Part shown: positions 24,401-33,326 of the stretch, in pieces
Position numbering within the stretch: the stretch's first letter is position 1
How the letters are laid out: every line of letters starts with the position of its first letter
From: Bathymodiolus brooksi
Taxonomy: Eukaryota > Mollusca > Bivalvia > Mytilida > Modiolidae
Direction of reading: 5' to 3'
DNA: 64,000 bases
Assembly (NCBI GenBank): GCA_963680875.1
Contig: OY804586.1
Coordinates: 50,282,203 to 50,346,202 of the forward strand
Program-made: the position numbers and the translations under genes
The notes under the pieces: model-generated
Seen by the model: the letters and a program-made list of their open reading frames with translations, nothing else
Databases searched by the model: none
What the model was told of the DNA's origin: nothing

Positions 24401-27400
24401 AGCATTTGTTATTTTACGAGTTAAACGTTAAACAATGGACCACGAAGTGTGCCATTTCTCGTATCTGCGTGTTAAACAATGGACCGTGAAGTGTGCCATT
24501 TCTCGTATCTGCTTGCTAAACAATGGACCGTGAAGTGTGCAATTTCTCGTATCTACGTGTTAAACAATGGACCGTGAAGTGTGTGCCATTTCTCCCATCT
24601 GAGTGTGCCATTTCTCGTATCTGTGTGTGCCATTTCTCGTATCACCGTGTGTTATTTCATAGTTATTAGCTGTCGATTACATTCTGGTATATAAACCAGA
24701 AAAAGAATGCATTCATGTTAAAAGCATTTGTTATTTTACGAGTTAAACGGTTAAACAATGGACAACGAAGTGTGCCATTTCTCGTATCTGCGTGATAAAC
24801 AATGGACCACGAAGTGTGCCATTTCTCGTATCTGCGTGTTAAACAATGGACCGCGAAGTGTGCCATTTCTCGTATCTGCGAGTTAAACAATGGACCGTGA
24901 AGTGTGCCATTTCTCGTATCTGCGTGTTAAATAATGGACCGTGAGGTGTGTCATTTCTCGTATCTGCGTGTTAAACAATGGACCGTGAAGTGTGCCATTT
25001 CTCGTATCTGCGTGCTAAACAATGAACCGCGAAGTGTGCCATTTCTCGTATCTGCGTGTTAAACAATGGACCGTGAAGTGTGCCATTTCTCGTATCTGCG
25101 TGCTAAACACAATGGACCGTGAAGTGTGTCATTTCTCGTATCTGCGTGTTATTTCATAGTTATTAGCTGTTGACTACATTCTGGTATATAAACCAGGAAA
25201 AGAATGAATTCATGTTACAAGCATTTGTTATTTTACGAGTTAAACGGTTAAACAATGGACCACGAAGTGTGCCATTTCTCGTATCTGCGTGTAAAAACAA
25301 TGGACCGTGAAGTATGCCATTTCTCGTATCTGCGTGCTAAGCAATGGACCGTGAAGTGTGCCATTTCTCGTATCTACGTGTTAAACAATGGACCGTGAAG
25401 TGTGTGCCATTTCTCGTATCTGAGTGTGCCATTTCTCGTATCTGTGTGTGCCATTTCTCGTATCTGTTTGTGCCATTTCTCGTATCAGCGTGTTAAACAA
25501 TGGACCATGAAGTGTGACATTTCTCGTATCTGCGTGTTAAACATTGGACCGTGAAGTGTGACATTTCTCGTATCTGAGTGTTAAACAATGAACCGTGAAG
25601 TGTGCCATTTCTCGTATCTGCGTGTTAAACAATGGACCGTGAAGTGTGTCATTTCTCGTATCAGCGTGTGTTATTTCATAGTTATTAGCTGTTGCTTATA
25701 TTCCGGTATATAAACCAGGAAAAGAATGCATTCATGTTACAAGCATTTGCTATTTATTTGAATCATTTATAATATTGATTTCAAAATGTATAGACGAATG
25801 AAATAAAAACCTATTTCTGTTAGGGTTAGGGTACGAGTGGGGGTATTCTTAGCACGACGTAGCGTGCAACATCTTGTTTCTGTTAGGGTTAGGGTACCTA
25901 TTAAACATGAAACTCACAAACATACCTAACCAAAATTCTTTCTCTAGGTTACCAAATCCATGTCTGTATGTCTCCCATGTACGATAAAAATTAACACTGC
26001 CATCCATTCTTCTTTGGAATACCTGAAATGTGATCAGTTACAATGAAATATGTCTCACCCGAAACATGGATAAACCAGTCCAAACCTGAATAAACCAGAA
26101 TCATGTTTTAATCCAAACCAGAATAAATCAGAATCATGTTTTAATCCAGACCTGAAAAAATCAGAATCATGTTTTAATCCAAACCTGAATAAACCAGAAT
26201 CATGTTTTAATCCAAACCTGAATAAACCAGAATCATGTTTCAAACCAAACCTGAATAAACCAGAATCATGTTTTAATCCAGACCTGAATAAACCAGAATC
26301 ATGTTTCAAACCAAACCTGAATAAACCAGAATGATGTTTTAATCCAAAACTGAATAAATCAGAATCATGTTTTAATCCAAACCTGAATAAATCAGAATAA
26401 TGTTTTAATTCAAACCTGAATAAACCAGAATCATGTTTTAATCCAAACCTGAATAAACCAGAATCATGTTTTAATCCAAACCTGAATAAAACAGAATCAT
26501 GTTTCAAACCAAATCTGAATAAACCAGAATCATGTTTTAATCCAAACCTGAATAAACCAGAATCATGTTTCAAACCAAACCTGAATAAACCAGAATCATG
26601 TTTTAATGCAAACCTGAATAAATCAGAATCATGTTTTAATCCAAACCTGAATAAATCAGAATCATGTTTTAATTCAAATCTGAATAAACCATAATCATGT
26701 TTTAATCCAAACCTGAATAATCCAGAATCATGTTTTAATCCAAACCTGAATAAACCAGAATCATCATTTCAAACCAAACCTGAATAAACCAGAATCATCA
26801 GTGAATCTAAACCCGAATTAACAAAAACTTTGTCTGAACTCAAATCTTCAAAATAAATCAGAATCATGTCTGAATCTGCACCCGAATAAACCAGAATCAT
26901 GTCTGAATCTGCACCCGAATAAACCAGAATCATGTCCGAATCTGCACCCGAATAAACCAGAATCATGTCTGAATCTAAACCTGAATAAACCAGAATCTTG
27001 TCTGTATCCACACCTGAATAAACCAGAATTCTGACTGAACCCAAACCCGGATAAACCAGACACCTGTCTGAATCCAAGACAAGAGTAAGCTAGAATCCTA
27101 TCTTTACCCAAACTGCCCAAACAACGAGAATCATATACAGAACTTAAATAAACATGATTCTTGTCTAACGAACCATTATTAAACCAGGATCATCTCCAGG
27201 GTTAGCGTTATTGTTATGGTATTTAACGACTTTTACAACAATATTTCAGTTACATCGTGACGTAAGTTTTATTGGTGGAGGAAATCAGAACACCCGGGGA
27301 AAACCACAAGTCACTGACAAACTTTATCTCATAATGTTGTATCGTGTACACCTCGCCATGGGTGGGATTCGAACTCACAAAATTAGCGTCTGATTAGATA

Positions 27401-29151
27401 GGTAGTTGTAAATCCAACTACCATACGATCACGACGACGATGGCACCTATCGATGTCCGAGGGAGACGAACCGTAGTGTTACCAATAAGGCCAGAAAAAA
27501 AAGATTGTTGGTTTCCCCTAACCCTGGCGGGTCAGTTTTATCATGCCTGACCAGTATTACATCTATAGGAATACTAAATTGATCATATTAACTATATTAG
27601 TGCCGAACGACTGATCATAATATCCTCTTGAACCAATAGCCCATTAGTAGAGGCAGTGACGTATATCATAATACATGTACCACTAACTGTCCACCCACGC
27701 CGATAATTCCATGCACTGTCCACCCACGCCGATAACACCATGCACTGTTCACCCACGCCGATAACACCATGCACTGTCCACCCACGCCGATAACACCATG
27801 CACTTACCGTCCACCCGCACCGAAAACACTGCTTATCGTCCACCCACTCCGATAACACCACATACAGTCAGCCCATGTCGATAACACCACTTACCGTCCA
27901 CCCAACCCGATACTATCACTTACCGTCCACCCACCGCCGTATTTTTCCATCTCACAGTAAACTTCAAAACCAGAAGTATTGTCCGGGAAAATTTTGTAAG
28001 CTCCACTCTTGCAAGTACTTTTATCAAGTTCACTGCAGTCCGACGGTCGGGTAACTAAATCAAAATGCAAAATTACAATGACTACATAATTAGCATTTTT
28101 ATTTAAAAAACAATTTCGGAAAAAACCATCTAGCATCAGAAAAAAACCCATTTGAATATCCTATGGTTTGATTACATATTTACATTGACTAAACATTTCA
28201 TTTTTTGTTGCTTATCATCCAGCTGTATATATTTTCTGTGTGGTCGGGATGAGAACAAGTTCACGAATACATAAAACATTACACAGAAATCAGAGAGGAA
28301 GGAACAAGTTCACAAATATATAACAAATTACACAAACACAGGCAACAAACACATGAGAAACAAAATATGCCGAATTGGGTAGGTACCTAAAGTTGTCACT
28401 TTGTAGCAACAACAATGCGTTACTCTTTTTTGAAATCTAGAAAGGATGTCTTCCGAATGCAAGGTTAGTGAAACTCTCAAAACATTGTACTCGCTATGAT
28501 CCACGGTAAGGCTTTCCATATTACAACCTGACATCCTCTTCAATTGAGAGGAAATTCCTTACCCGCCACCATGGAACGTGCTAGGTAGTGCTGTGGCTGA
28601 GTCCTAGGAAGTGCTGTGGGCTGAGTCCTAGGAGCCGCAACTAGTACCGAATTCACGAAAAGAAATGTAAACGGTAAAATAATGTTTGTTTTTTTGTTTG
28701 ATGGTGTTTATCGCCACTTTCAACAATATTTCAGTTAAATCGTGGCGGTCAGTTGTATTGGTGGAGGAAACCGGAGAACCCGGAGAAAACCACCGACCTG
28801 TCGCAAGTCACTGACAAACTTTATCACATAATGTTGTACTCGTCACCCTGATCGAGATTCGAACTCACAACATCAGTGGTGATAGGCACTGATTCAATAG
28901 GTAGTTGTAAATCCAACTACCATACGATCACGGCCACGACGGCCCCTGGTAAAATTATAATGGACGCGTTACGCAAATGAGCATGTGCGTGGAAAATGCC
29001 ACGCTCCTGGTTCCTAAGAGAAAGCTTCCAACTACTGTTGATCAGTGGTAGTTATTTATAGACTTGCCTTTACATTTTGGTTCTTTGTAATTACATTCAT
29101 CTGACAGAAGATCAATAATTGTGCTTGCAACTTCTGCGGGAATTGTTACAT
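21159..29151 (-). CDS. Fibrinogen-related domain (FReD) protein gene, 5' end not found
   Basis: Five exons on the minus strand (29151-29068, 28054-27924, 26022-25926, 23057-22893, 21406-21159) join in matching phases into one open frame of about 240 codons with no stop. The last ~213 residues make a complete fibrinogen C-terminal domain, from RPSDC through [23 protein letters not shown] and [12 protein letters not shown] to the stop. Such domains occur in secreted lectins (ficolins, tachylectins, molluscan FREPs) that bind sugars or acetyl groups and serve in innate recognition; that role here is inferred from family. The start codon, signal peptide and any N-terminal domain lie upstream of 29151 and were not identified, so I cannot say whether it has Ig domains. 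Introns hold minisatellites of 44, 33 and 29 bp. Confidence 0.92.
21410..22510. other. FReD gene intron, no other gene seen
   Basis: AT-rich intron sequence. Plus-strand ORFs at 21602-21820 and 22105-22305 match nothing I recognise and are opposite to the gene. Confidence 0.5.
22511..22712 (+). repeat. R1 dispersed element, short form
   Basis: It starts GAAGATATCAAAAGGGGTAA and has a single head unit. The body follows (AACATGAACAACACTACATG, then AATCGGGGG), then GCTCCGGAAGGGTAAG. This single-unit version is the reference for the expanded copies at 20124 and 59330. It lies in a FReD intron, antisense to the gene. Confidence 0.8.
22893..23057 (-). CDS. FReD gene, exon 3 of those found
   Basis: The acceptor is TATCATTTTAG and the donor G/GTATGT at 22892. 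The exon is 165 bp, entering and leaving in phase 1. It encodes [20 protein letters not shown] and on to GGYKGNAG, which is the family's central N-x-x-[IL]-x-x-[LI]-T strand and following sheet. Both junction codons (WL-G-NEH and GNA-G-DAM) restore the family consensus. Confidence 0.94.
23058..23489. other. FReD gene intron, 3' part
   Basis: Intron sequence between the 44 bp array and exon 3. At about 23458-23505 it holds a stray copy of the higher-order spacer motif (GCATTTGTTATTTTGCGAG). No gene seen. Confidence 0.5.
23490..25690 (+). repeat. 44 bp minisatellite with spacer-type higher-order repeat
   Basis: Unit CGTGAAGTGTGCCATTTCTC plus GTATCTGCGTGTTAAACAATGGAC, with half-length 20-22 bp units (GTGTGCCATTTCTCGTATCT) mixed in. 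A ~110 bp spacer (GTTATTTCATAGTTATTAGC ... AAGCATTTGTTATTTTACGAG) interrupts it at about 23738, 24328, 24650, 25149 and 25670, dividing it into blocks of about 320-590 bp. The array lies in a FReD intron and its ORFs on both strands are artefacts. Confidence 0.93.
25926..26022 (-). CDS. FReD gene, exon 2 of those found
   Basis: The acceptor is CACATTTCAG and the donor G/GTATGT at 25925. The exon is 97 bp, entering in phase 0 and leaving in phase 1. It encodes [20 protein letters not shown] and on to [11 protein letters not shown], the most conserved stretch of the family (FQRR-x-DGS-x-FYR-x-W, G-FG-x-L-x-x-EFWLGN). Too short to appear as an ORF; found by family match. Confidence 0.95.
26056..27090 (-). 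repeat. 33 bp minisatellite in FReD intron
   Basis: Plus-strand unit ACCAGAATCATGTTTTAATC plus CAAACCTGAATAA, in about 30 copies; units past 26770 are a divergent subtype (GAATCTGCACCCGAATAAAC). 33 bp is divisible by three and the minus strand is free of stops, so it reads as 11-residue repeats ([22 protein letters not shown] in the subtype). The array ends about 34 bases before the exon 2 acceptor. I judge the frame to be a by-product, not a protein. Confidence 0.92.
27216..27452 (-). repeat. tRNA-derived SINE, GCCGTGATCGTA-head subfamily
   Basis: Minus strand: CGTCGTGATCGTATGGTAG head, box B GAGTTCGAATCCCACC, conserved core, and 3' end AATATTGTTGTAAAAGTCG. A CAGGGTTAGCG stretch abuts the 3' end on the plus strand. 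It lies in a FReD intron in the sense orientation. Confidence 0.85.
27680..27923 (-). repeat. 29 bp minisatellite derived from FReD exon 1 end and splice donor
   Basis: Minus-strand unit GGCGTGGGTGGACAGTGCAT plus GGTGTTATC, about 8 copies. It matches the end of the adjacent exon and the start of its intron (GGCGGTGGGTGGACG then GTAAGTGATAGTATC). Two units keep an intact GTAAGT donor (27802-27807 and 27889-27894), 29 and 116 bases past the true donor at 27918-27923. See findings. Confidence 0.88.
27924..28054 (-). CDS. FReD gene, exon 1 of the domain
   Basis: The acceptor is TTTTGATTTAG and the donor ACG/GTAAGT at 27923. The exon is 131 bp, entering in phase 1 and leaving in phase 0. It encodes the start of the fibrinogen domain: [20 protein letters not shown], then [15 protein letters not shown] and GGGWT, with the first disulphide Cys pair (PSDC and VYCEM). 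The next exon starts VFQRR, giving the family's GGGWTVFQRR across the junction. Confidence 0.95.
28060..28697. other. FReD gene intron, no other gene seen
   Basis: AT-rich. A short direct repeat (AGTGCTGTGGCTGAGTCCTAG, about 27 bp twice) lies at 28583-28635. Nothing else recognised. Confidence 0.45.
28698..28947 (-). repeat. tRNA-derived SINE, GCCGTGATCGTA-head subfamily
   Basis: A nearly full-length copy in sense orientation in a FReD intron: head GTGGCCGTGATCGTATGG, box B GAGTTCGAATCTCG, and 3' end AATATTGTTGAAAGTGGC with a (CAAA)-type tail. Confidence 0.88.
29068..29151 (-). CDS. FReD gene, exon upstream of the domain
   Basis: The acceptor is CTATTATTTTCAG and the 84 bp frame (phase 1 in, phase 1 out) encodes [20 protein letters not shown] then YKEPKCK, a short acidic/hydrophobic linker with two Cys before the fibrinogen domain. 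Two donors are possible: AAAG/GCAAGT (GC-type, 29067) or AAAT/GTAAAG (29073). Both are phase 1 and differ by two codons (Cys-Lys). The exon is assigned by splice phase, position and gene-like composition; it has no family signature of its own. Confidence 0.72.
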
Positions 29152-29234
29152 CTGAAAATAATAGTTGAAATTTAAGCAATAATAAATCATACATTCACAC
29201 TAAAGGTGTGTAATTAATAAGCTAGGAGAGTGAT

Positions 29235-29575
29235 TGTATGCTGTGACTGGCAAAGAAAAGTAGATTCATACATTTACTTTTAAGAGTGCGCATCGTAAGT
29301 CTTTGAAAGCTAAGTTTAACGAATTCGCACACATCTGGGTACAGGGGATAATATTGTTTGATTTGCCTGGCAAAGATACATGAGCCTCAATGGGAACCAA
29401 TCCTCAGCTTCTGCGAGCGAAGTTTGGCGGATTGTACACATATGAGTATAGGAGGAAATATGGTTTGTTTTGCCGGTCAAAGATACATAAGCCTCAAGGG
29501 GAACACATCATCAGCATCTGCGAGTGAAGTTGGGCGGATTCGTACACTAACACATGTGCTTACAGAAAGCTTAAA
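29235..29575 (+). repeat. ~105 bp direct repeat, 2-3 copies
   Basis: Two clear copies (about 29345-29455 and 29456-29565) share TTTGCC-GG-CAAAGATACAT, AGCCTCAA-GGGAACC and TCTGCGAG-GAAGTT-GGCGGATT. A third, more diverged copy precedes them. The 76-codon ORF here spans the repeat and is not credible. Confidence 0.75.
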
Positions 29576-29635
29576 AATAATAGAATGAGATGAAAGCAAT
29601 TTTTATTCAATATTCTTAGAGAATAATGGTTATGC

Positions 29636-29839
29636 AATCCGTTCCTATCACAACTACCGTTGTTAGTTCGAATCCTGCGCAGGCGAGGTGTACTCGATAC
29701 AACATTTGGTGATAAAGTTTGTCAGTGACTTGCGGCAGGTCGATGGTTTTCACCGGGTCCTTCGATTTCCTCCACCAATAAAACTGACCGCCACGATAAA
29801 ACTGAAATATTATTGAAAGTGGCGTTAAATACCATAAAC
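29636..29839 (+). repeat. tRNA-derived SINE, 5'-truncated
   Basis: Box B TAGTTCGAATCCTG, core, and 3' end AATATTATTGAAAGTGGCG, followed by TACCATAAACCCT. The box A part of the head is lost. Confidence 0.82.
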
Positions 29840-29859
29840 CCTCTCCATTATGGTCCATA

Positions 29860-30370
29860 CATGTATGTACGGCGCGACATTAGCGTCAAAAATAATATTT
29901 ATTTATAATATACGCTTCAATCGAAATATGACAAAGACATTCAAATTGTGGCTAGTCATAATTATTGTTATTCATAAATAATTATGGCCAGACAAAATTC
30001 GAAATGAGATTAAATGCGATTGAATACTAATATAGATCTATGGCCAGTTAATAATTCGATTTACGGCTATTCATAAATAGTTAAGGTCAGGCATTAATAT
30101 TTATGACGCTAATTTGACCGCGGTTGCGTATGATGATAAAACTGAACATTTTCCTTTCTTAACACTTTCCTTTATAGATAAAACATAAGATTTAATAGAT
30201 CTTTTGTACATTCCCGATTTGATTATAAAATTATACGTTTTTTTTAATACATTTTCAAATGAATTATTTCCCTTATGACGAACAAAATGGTATCCGGTCT
30301 AACAAGAGCAATGGAAAGGACGACGAATTTGAGTACTATTTTCTCATAATTTGTAGTTATTTGATTAGGT
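29860..30370. other. Spacer without recognised gene
   Basis: AT-rich. Repeated TTATGGCCAG/TTCATAAATA phrases around 29950-30090 suggest a decayed short repeat. No gene seen. Confidence 0.4.
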
Positions 30371-30427
30371 TTAGGTTTATGGTGTTTAACGCTACTTTCA
30401 ACAATATTTCAGCTATATCGTGGGGGT
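30371..30427 (-). repeat. SINE 3'-end fragment
   Basis: About 50 bp of the conserved 3' core only (minus strand AATATTGTTGAAAGTAGCG), preceded on the plus strand by TTAGGTTTAGGTTTATGG, a telomere-like tail. Confidence 0.75.
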
Positions 30428-30592
30428 GTTTTGAACTTTATAAAATATTAGATGATAATTTTATGGCAAATAATAAAATTCACAAATTGTTACAACATCT
30501 AAATTTTGACCGAGATTATATTGGACAAACTATATGTTATTTTCATGGAACTTTGCATGCATGAAAGTGACCCTTCAAGCTCGCCTTTGTAG

Positions 30593-30848
30593 GAACCGGG
30601 TGGCTCAATGAGTTAGGTAGTTGGATTACCTAGCAACTCATACAAGCCTCTCACCATTACGGCGTGGGTTCGCGCCCGGCTTTGTAAATTGCAAAAAAGT
30701 GCACTCGACTCGCAACCACAAGTGATAAAGTTTACCAGTTGCGTGCCCTTGGTCGGTGGTTCTCTCCGGGTACTCTGGTTTCTTCCACCACTAAAACTGT
30801 CCGCCATGATATGGCTGAAATATTGCTGAAAGTGGCGTTAAACACCAA
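30593..30848 (+). repeat. tRNA-derived SINE, GGGTGGCTCAATGAG-head subfamily, full length
   Basis: The best full-length copy of this subfamily: head GGGTGGCTCAATGAGTTAGG, box B GGGTTCGCGCCC, core with TTGGTCGGTGGTTCTCTCCG, 3' end ATTGCTGAAAGTGGCGTTAA, and an A-rich tail. Confidence 0.9.
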
Positions 30849-30849
30849 A

Positions 30850-31349
30850 AATAAAATTAAAATCAAATCATCAAATGGGCAGTAACTCGTAACTCCTAAA
30901 ACGTATGCTTTAGGAATCAAAGTCGGAAATGTACAAATGGTCTGTTGTTATCAAAACTTAAAACTTAAAACCTAATTTTACGAACCATGTTGACAGGATA
31001 AAGCTGTGATAAAAACAGGAAACGCCAATGACCAAATAATCCTCATTGTATTGGAATATTTAGATCTAGTCCTATGCTCAGAAAAAGCTGTTCTAGTGGA
31101 CCTTGACTGACGATATTATAAAAATGTATTTTACACATGTATCAATATCATATTTTATGGATCATATTTCATAATTATAATATTGCATGTCATCCACTGA
31201 CGGACCAACCACTTCATCATATGTGTGGGGCACAATGTTTTTAATGGACATACGAGTGACCCTATGTAAACCGTTACGAATACATGACCAATGATATGTT
31301 CCACTTGTCGTACGCACTTTCCGAGCCTTTCCTCATTTATACCTAACAC
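30850..31349. other. Spacer without recognised gene
   Basis: AT-rich, with a small AAAACTTAAAACTTAAAACC repeat at about 30955. No gene, and no convincing exon on either strand. Confidence 0.4.
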
Positions 31350-31560
31350 CGGGTTTGTAACTAGTGGAGCAGGAACTGCTTGTCCTTCCGGAGCACATGA
31401 GTTCAACGCCTGATTTTAGTGATGTTCGTGTAGTTTTCTGTGTAGTGTTTTATAGATCGGTGTTTGTCCTTTTGTCCTTTTTCTTTTGGCCATTGTGTTG
31501 TCTGTTCTTCGTAGATGTACGGATTCTGGTTACCCCTTGGGTATCTTCAAACTCTTTTTC
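31350..31560 (-). repeat. R1 dispersed element, minus orientation
   Basis: The minus strand reads GAAGATACCCAAGGGGTAAC, then CAGAATCCGTACATCTACGA, CACAATGGCCAAAAG, and the 3' segment GCTCCGGAAGGACAAGCAG. This is a single-head-unit copy, diverged from the plus-strand ones. Confidence 0.8.
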
Positions 31561-31925
31561 ATAAATATCTAATGATATGATAAATGCGTGCTATGACCTT
31601 TTCCGACCAATCGGATTGTTCATAACAAACAAAGCAGTTTAATTGTATATTATAATGCTTCAGTCTCCTAAGCGCCATTCTTATTGGACGGTAAAACTCA
31701 TGTGACTCGTAATTGTGCTTCGTCAGATCTAACACTCGACGATTTTTTTTCAAATTTACAGAGCATACAGGAGAAAACTTCTGATATTGTGATAAATATA
31801 ATTTTCCAACCTCCGCCCCTCCAGATTGGTAAATACCAGGTAGTTGACACCAATGGTTACTAGTGTGCATTATACATGTCATTGTTACACACAATAATCA
31901 TATCAACATAGTTAATCTCAAATAT
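31561..31925. other. Spacer; uncharacterised minus-strand ORF
   Basis: A 111-codon minus frame (31559-31894) starting MCVTMTCIMHTSN has no recognisable domain, no signal peptide pattern and no supporting context. I do not call it a gene. Confidence 0.3.
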
Positions 31926-32032
31926 TAGGGTTAGGGTTATGGTATTTAGCGCCACTTTCAACAATATTTCAGTTATATCATGGCAGTCAGCTTTATTGGT
32001 GGAGGAAACCGGAATACCCGGAGAAAACCACT
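31926..32032 (-). repeat. SINE 3' fragment with telomere-like tail
   Basis: Plus strand TTAGGGTTAGGGTTATGGTA leads into the SINE core in reverse. The match stops at AAAACCAC, where the Penelope-like element begins. Confidence 0.85.
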
Positions 32033-32100
32033 ATCTCTATATATATATATATTTAAAATCTCTAAATAATTTACACAAAAATCTCTATATTAATTTCCGA

Positions 32101-32132
32101 ACGTTGCGGCCTTGCGGCCTTCCTCAGCGGAA
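32101..32132 (-). ncRNA. Hammerhead-ribozyme-like motif (mutated core)
   Basis: The minus strand shows TTCCG, CTGAGGA, a GGCC-GCAA-GGCC hairpin with a GNRA-type loop, then GCAAC and CGGAA. The outer TTCCG/CGGAA and inner GGCC/GGCC can pair. This is the hammerhead layout known from Penelope-like element ends (core CTGATGA...GAAAC), with one change in each core half (T to G, and A to C). These should abolish or greatly reduce cleavage. Confidence 0.55.
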
Positions 32133-32284
32133 GTTTATTACATATATGAAAAACAAACAACATGACGTTACAAAGGAGATAAAAGAGTTTATAACGTTGA
32201 TTTCGCGGAATTTTGTTTATGAAAAGTCAATGTCGATCCAGTTTTGGTTTTAGGCCTAACAGCTCAAAACATTTTAAGTTTTTT

Positions 32285-32673
32285 TTATCCAAAGTGATTC
32301 CTTAGTTTCTCTGTAAATTTGTCACGGTTTCCGGTTTTCTCAATTCCTATGACTTTGAAATTTTTAACGCAATGGTTTTTCTGACAAAAATGTTTTGCAA
32401 CAGGATCTTCCACTTTCTGGGTTCTTATTTTTGAAAAATTCAATAGCATTCGTTGATAAAACTTATCACCAGTTTGTCCGACATAAATATTTTTTTCACA
32501 TTCTGTACACAGAATACAATAAATTACTCCAACAGTTTTACAATTTATGCTGCCTTGAATGTAATAGGTATTATCTTCGTTATCTTTGAAAGATGTTGAT
32601 TCAATAATATGCGAACATAAAGCACAGTTTTTCACACATGCCTTACATCCGTTTTCCTTGCCATAAAATGTAG
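32285..32673 (-). pseudogene. Penelope-like element C-terminus: GIY-YIG endonuclease domain
   Basis: An open frame read from about 32673 to the stop at 32285-32287. It begins near FYGKENGCKACVKNCALCSH, a Cys-rich linker typical of these elements, then has GVIYCILCTECEKNIYVGQT (the GIY...YVGQT core), a KHF...H segment and KVIGIEK. The reverse transcriptase that should precede it is absent and a TAA closes the frame just upstream. Not a functional element by itself. Confidence 0.82.
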
Positions 32674-32837
32674 ATTATGTTTGTTTTTCATATATGTAAT
32701 AAACTTCCGCTGAGGAAGGCCGCAAGAGATTTTTGTATATACCATCTACACACGCTTATACACATGTCTTACGCCTATCCCTAGATTTGCCTTACGAGAC
32801 AAGGTAACACTACGACTATTGAAGCTCCTTTTTTTAG

Positions 32838-32936
32838 GGAGTGGATGTAGTCGAGTGGTCTAGGGCGCTGGACGTAAGGCTAAGCGAATGGTGCTGCAGT
32901 GTAACAATGGTGTGGGTTCAAATCCCGTCGAGGGAA
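32838..32936 (+). repeat. tRNA-Leu/Ser-like SINE head
   Basis: Box A region TAGTCGAGTGGTCTAGGGCG and box B GTGGGTTCAAATCCC, with a long variable region between. The acceptor ends do not pair, so a SINE head or tRNA pseudogene is likelier than a working tRNA. Confidence 0.55.
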
Positions 32937-33068
32937 GAACAAAAATTTGACAGCTCTAAAATCTAATTCTAACACTGTTTGGTTTAATTTTCAGACGTAT
33001 ATATATATGTCATATATGATGGCTATTCTATGCCAACTCGCTCTTACATTATGTCGCCTCGACAAAAC

Positions 33069-33123
33069 AACAGAACGAGATTTGAAAGGTAACAGAACGA
33101 GATTTGAAAGGTAACAGAACGAG
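33069..33123 (+). repeat. 22 bp direct repeat, 2.5 copies
   Basis: AACAGAACGAGATTTGAAAG plus GT, repeated. Confidence 0.9.
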
Positions 33124-33221
33124 AAAATGATATTACTTCTTGCTTTGTGCTAAATCTGTTATGCCATTAAATCGATTTGTTCTTCGCCATCATGAACAAC
33201 AGAACACTAAAACCAGCAAAA

Positions 33222-33222
33222 A

Positions 33223-33254
<32 letters not shown>

Positions 33255-33273
33255 ACCCACACACACACACACA

Positions 33274-33324
<51 letters not shown>
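33222..33324 (+). repeat. (CA)n microsatellite
   Basis: About 50 CA dinucleotides with three interruptions (CATACAC, CCACAC, CATACAC). Confidence 0.98.

Positions 33325-33326
<2 letters not shown>

Larger units (their letters stand above)
32036..32730 (-). mobile_element. Penelope-like element remnant flanked by inverted copies of its end
   Basis: It carries a GIY-YIG domain but no reverse transcriptase. Both flanks hold the same sequence in opposite orientation: 32108-32157 (GCGGAAGTTTATTACATATATGAAAAAC, interrupted here) and 32676-32725 (its reverse complement). Inverted or partial terminal copies with internal deletion are common for Penelope elements. It interrupts a SINE on its left side. 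Confidence 0.75.

Noticed and set aside
25815..25900. Interstitial telomere block
   Set aside because: Only two TTAGGG copies at each of two places; more likely SINE-tail remnants.
30371..30564. ORF 30259-30564, MNYFPYDEQNGIRSN, as a gene
   Set aside because: It reads through a SINE fragment and has no domain.
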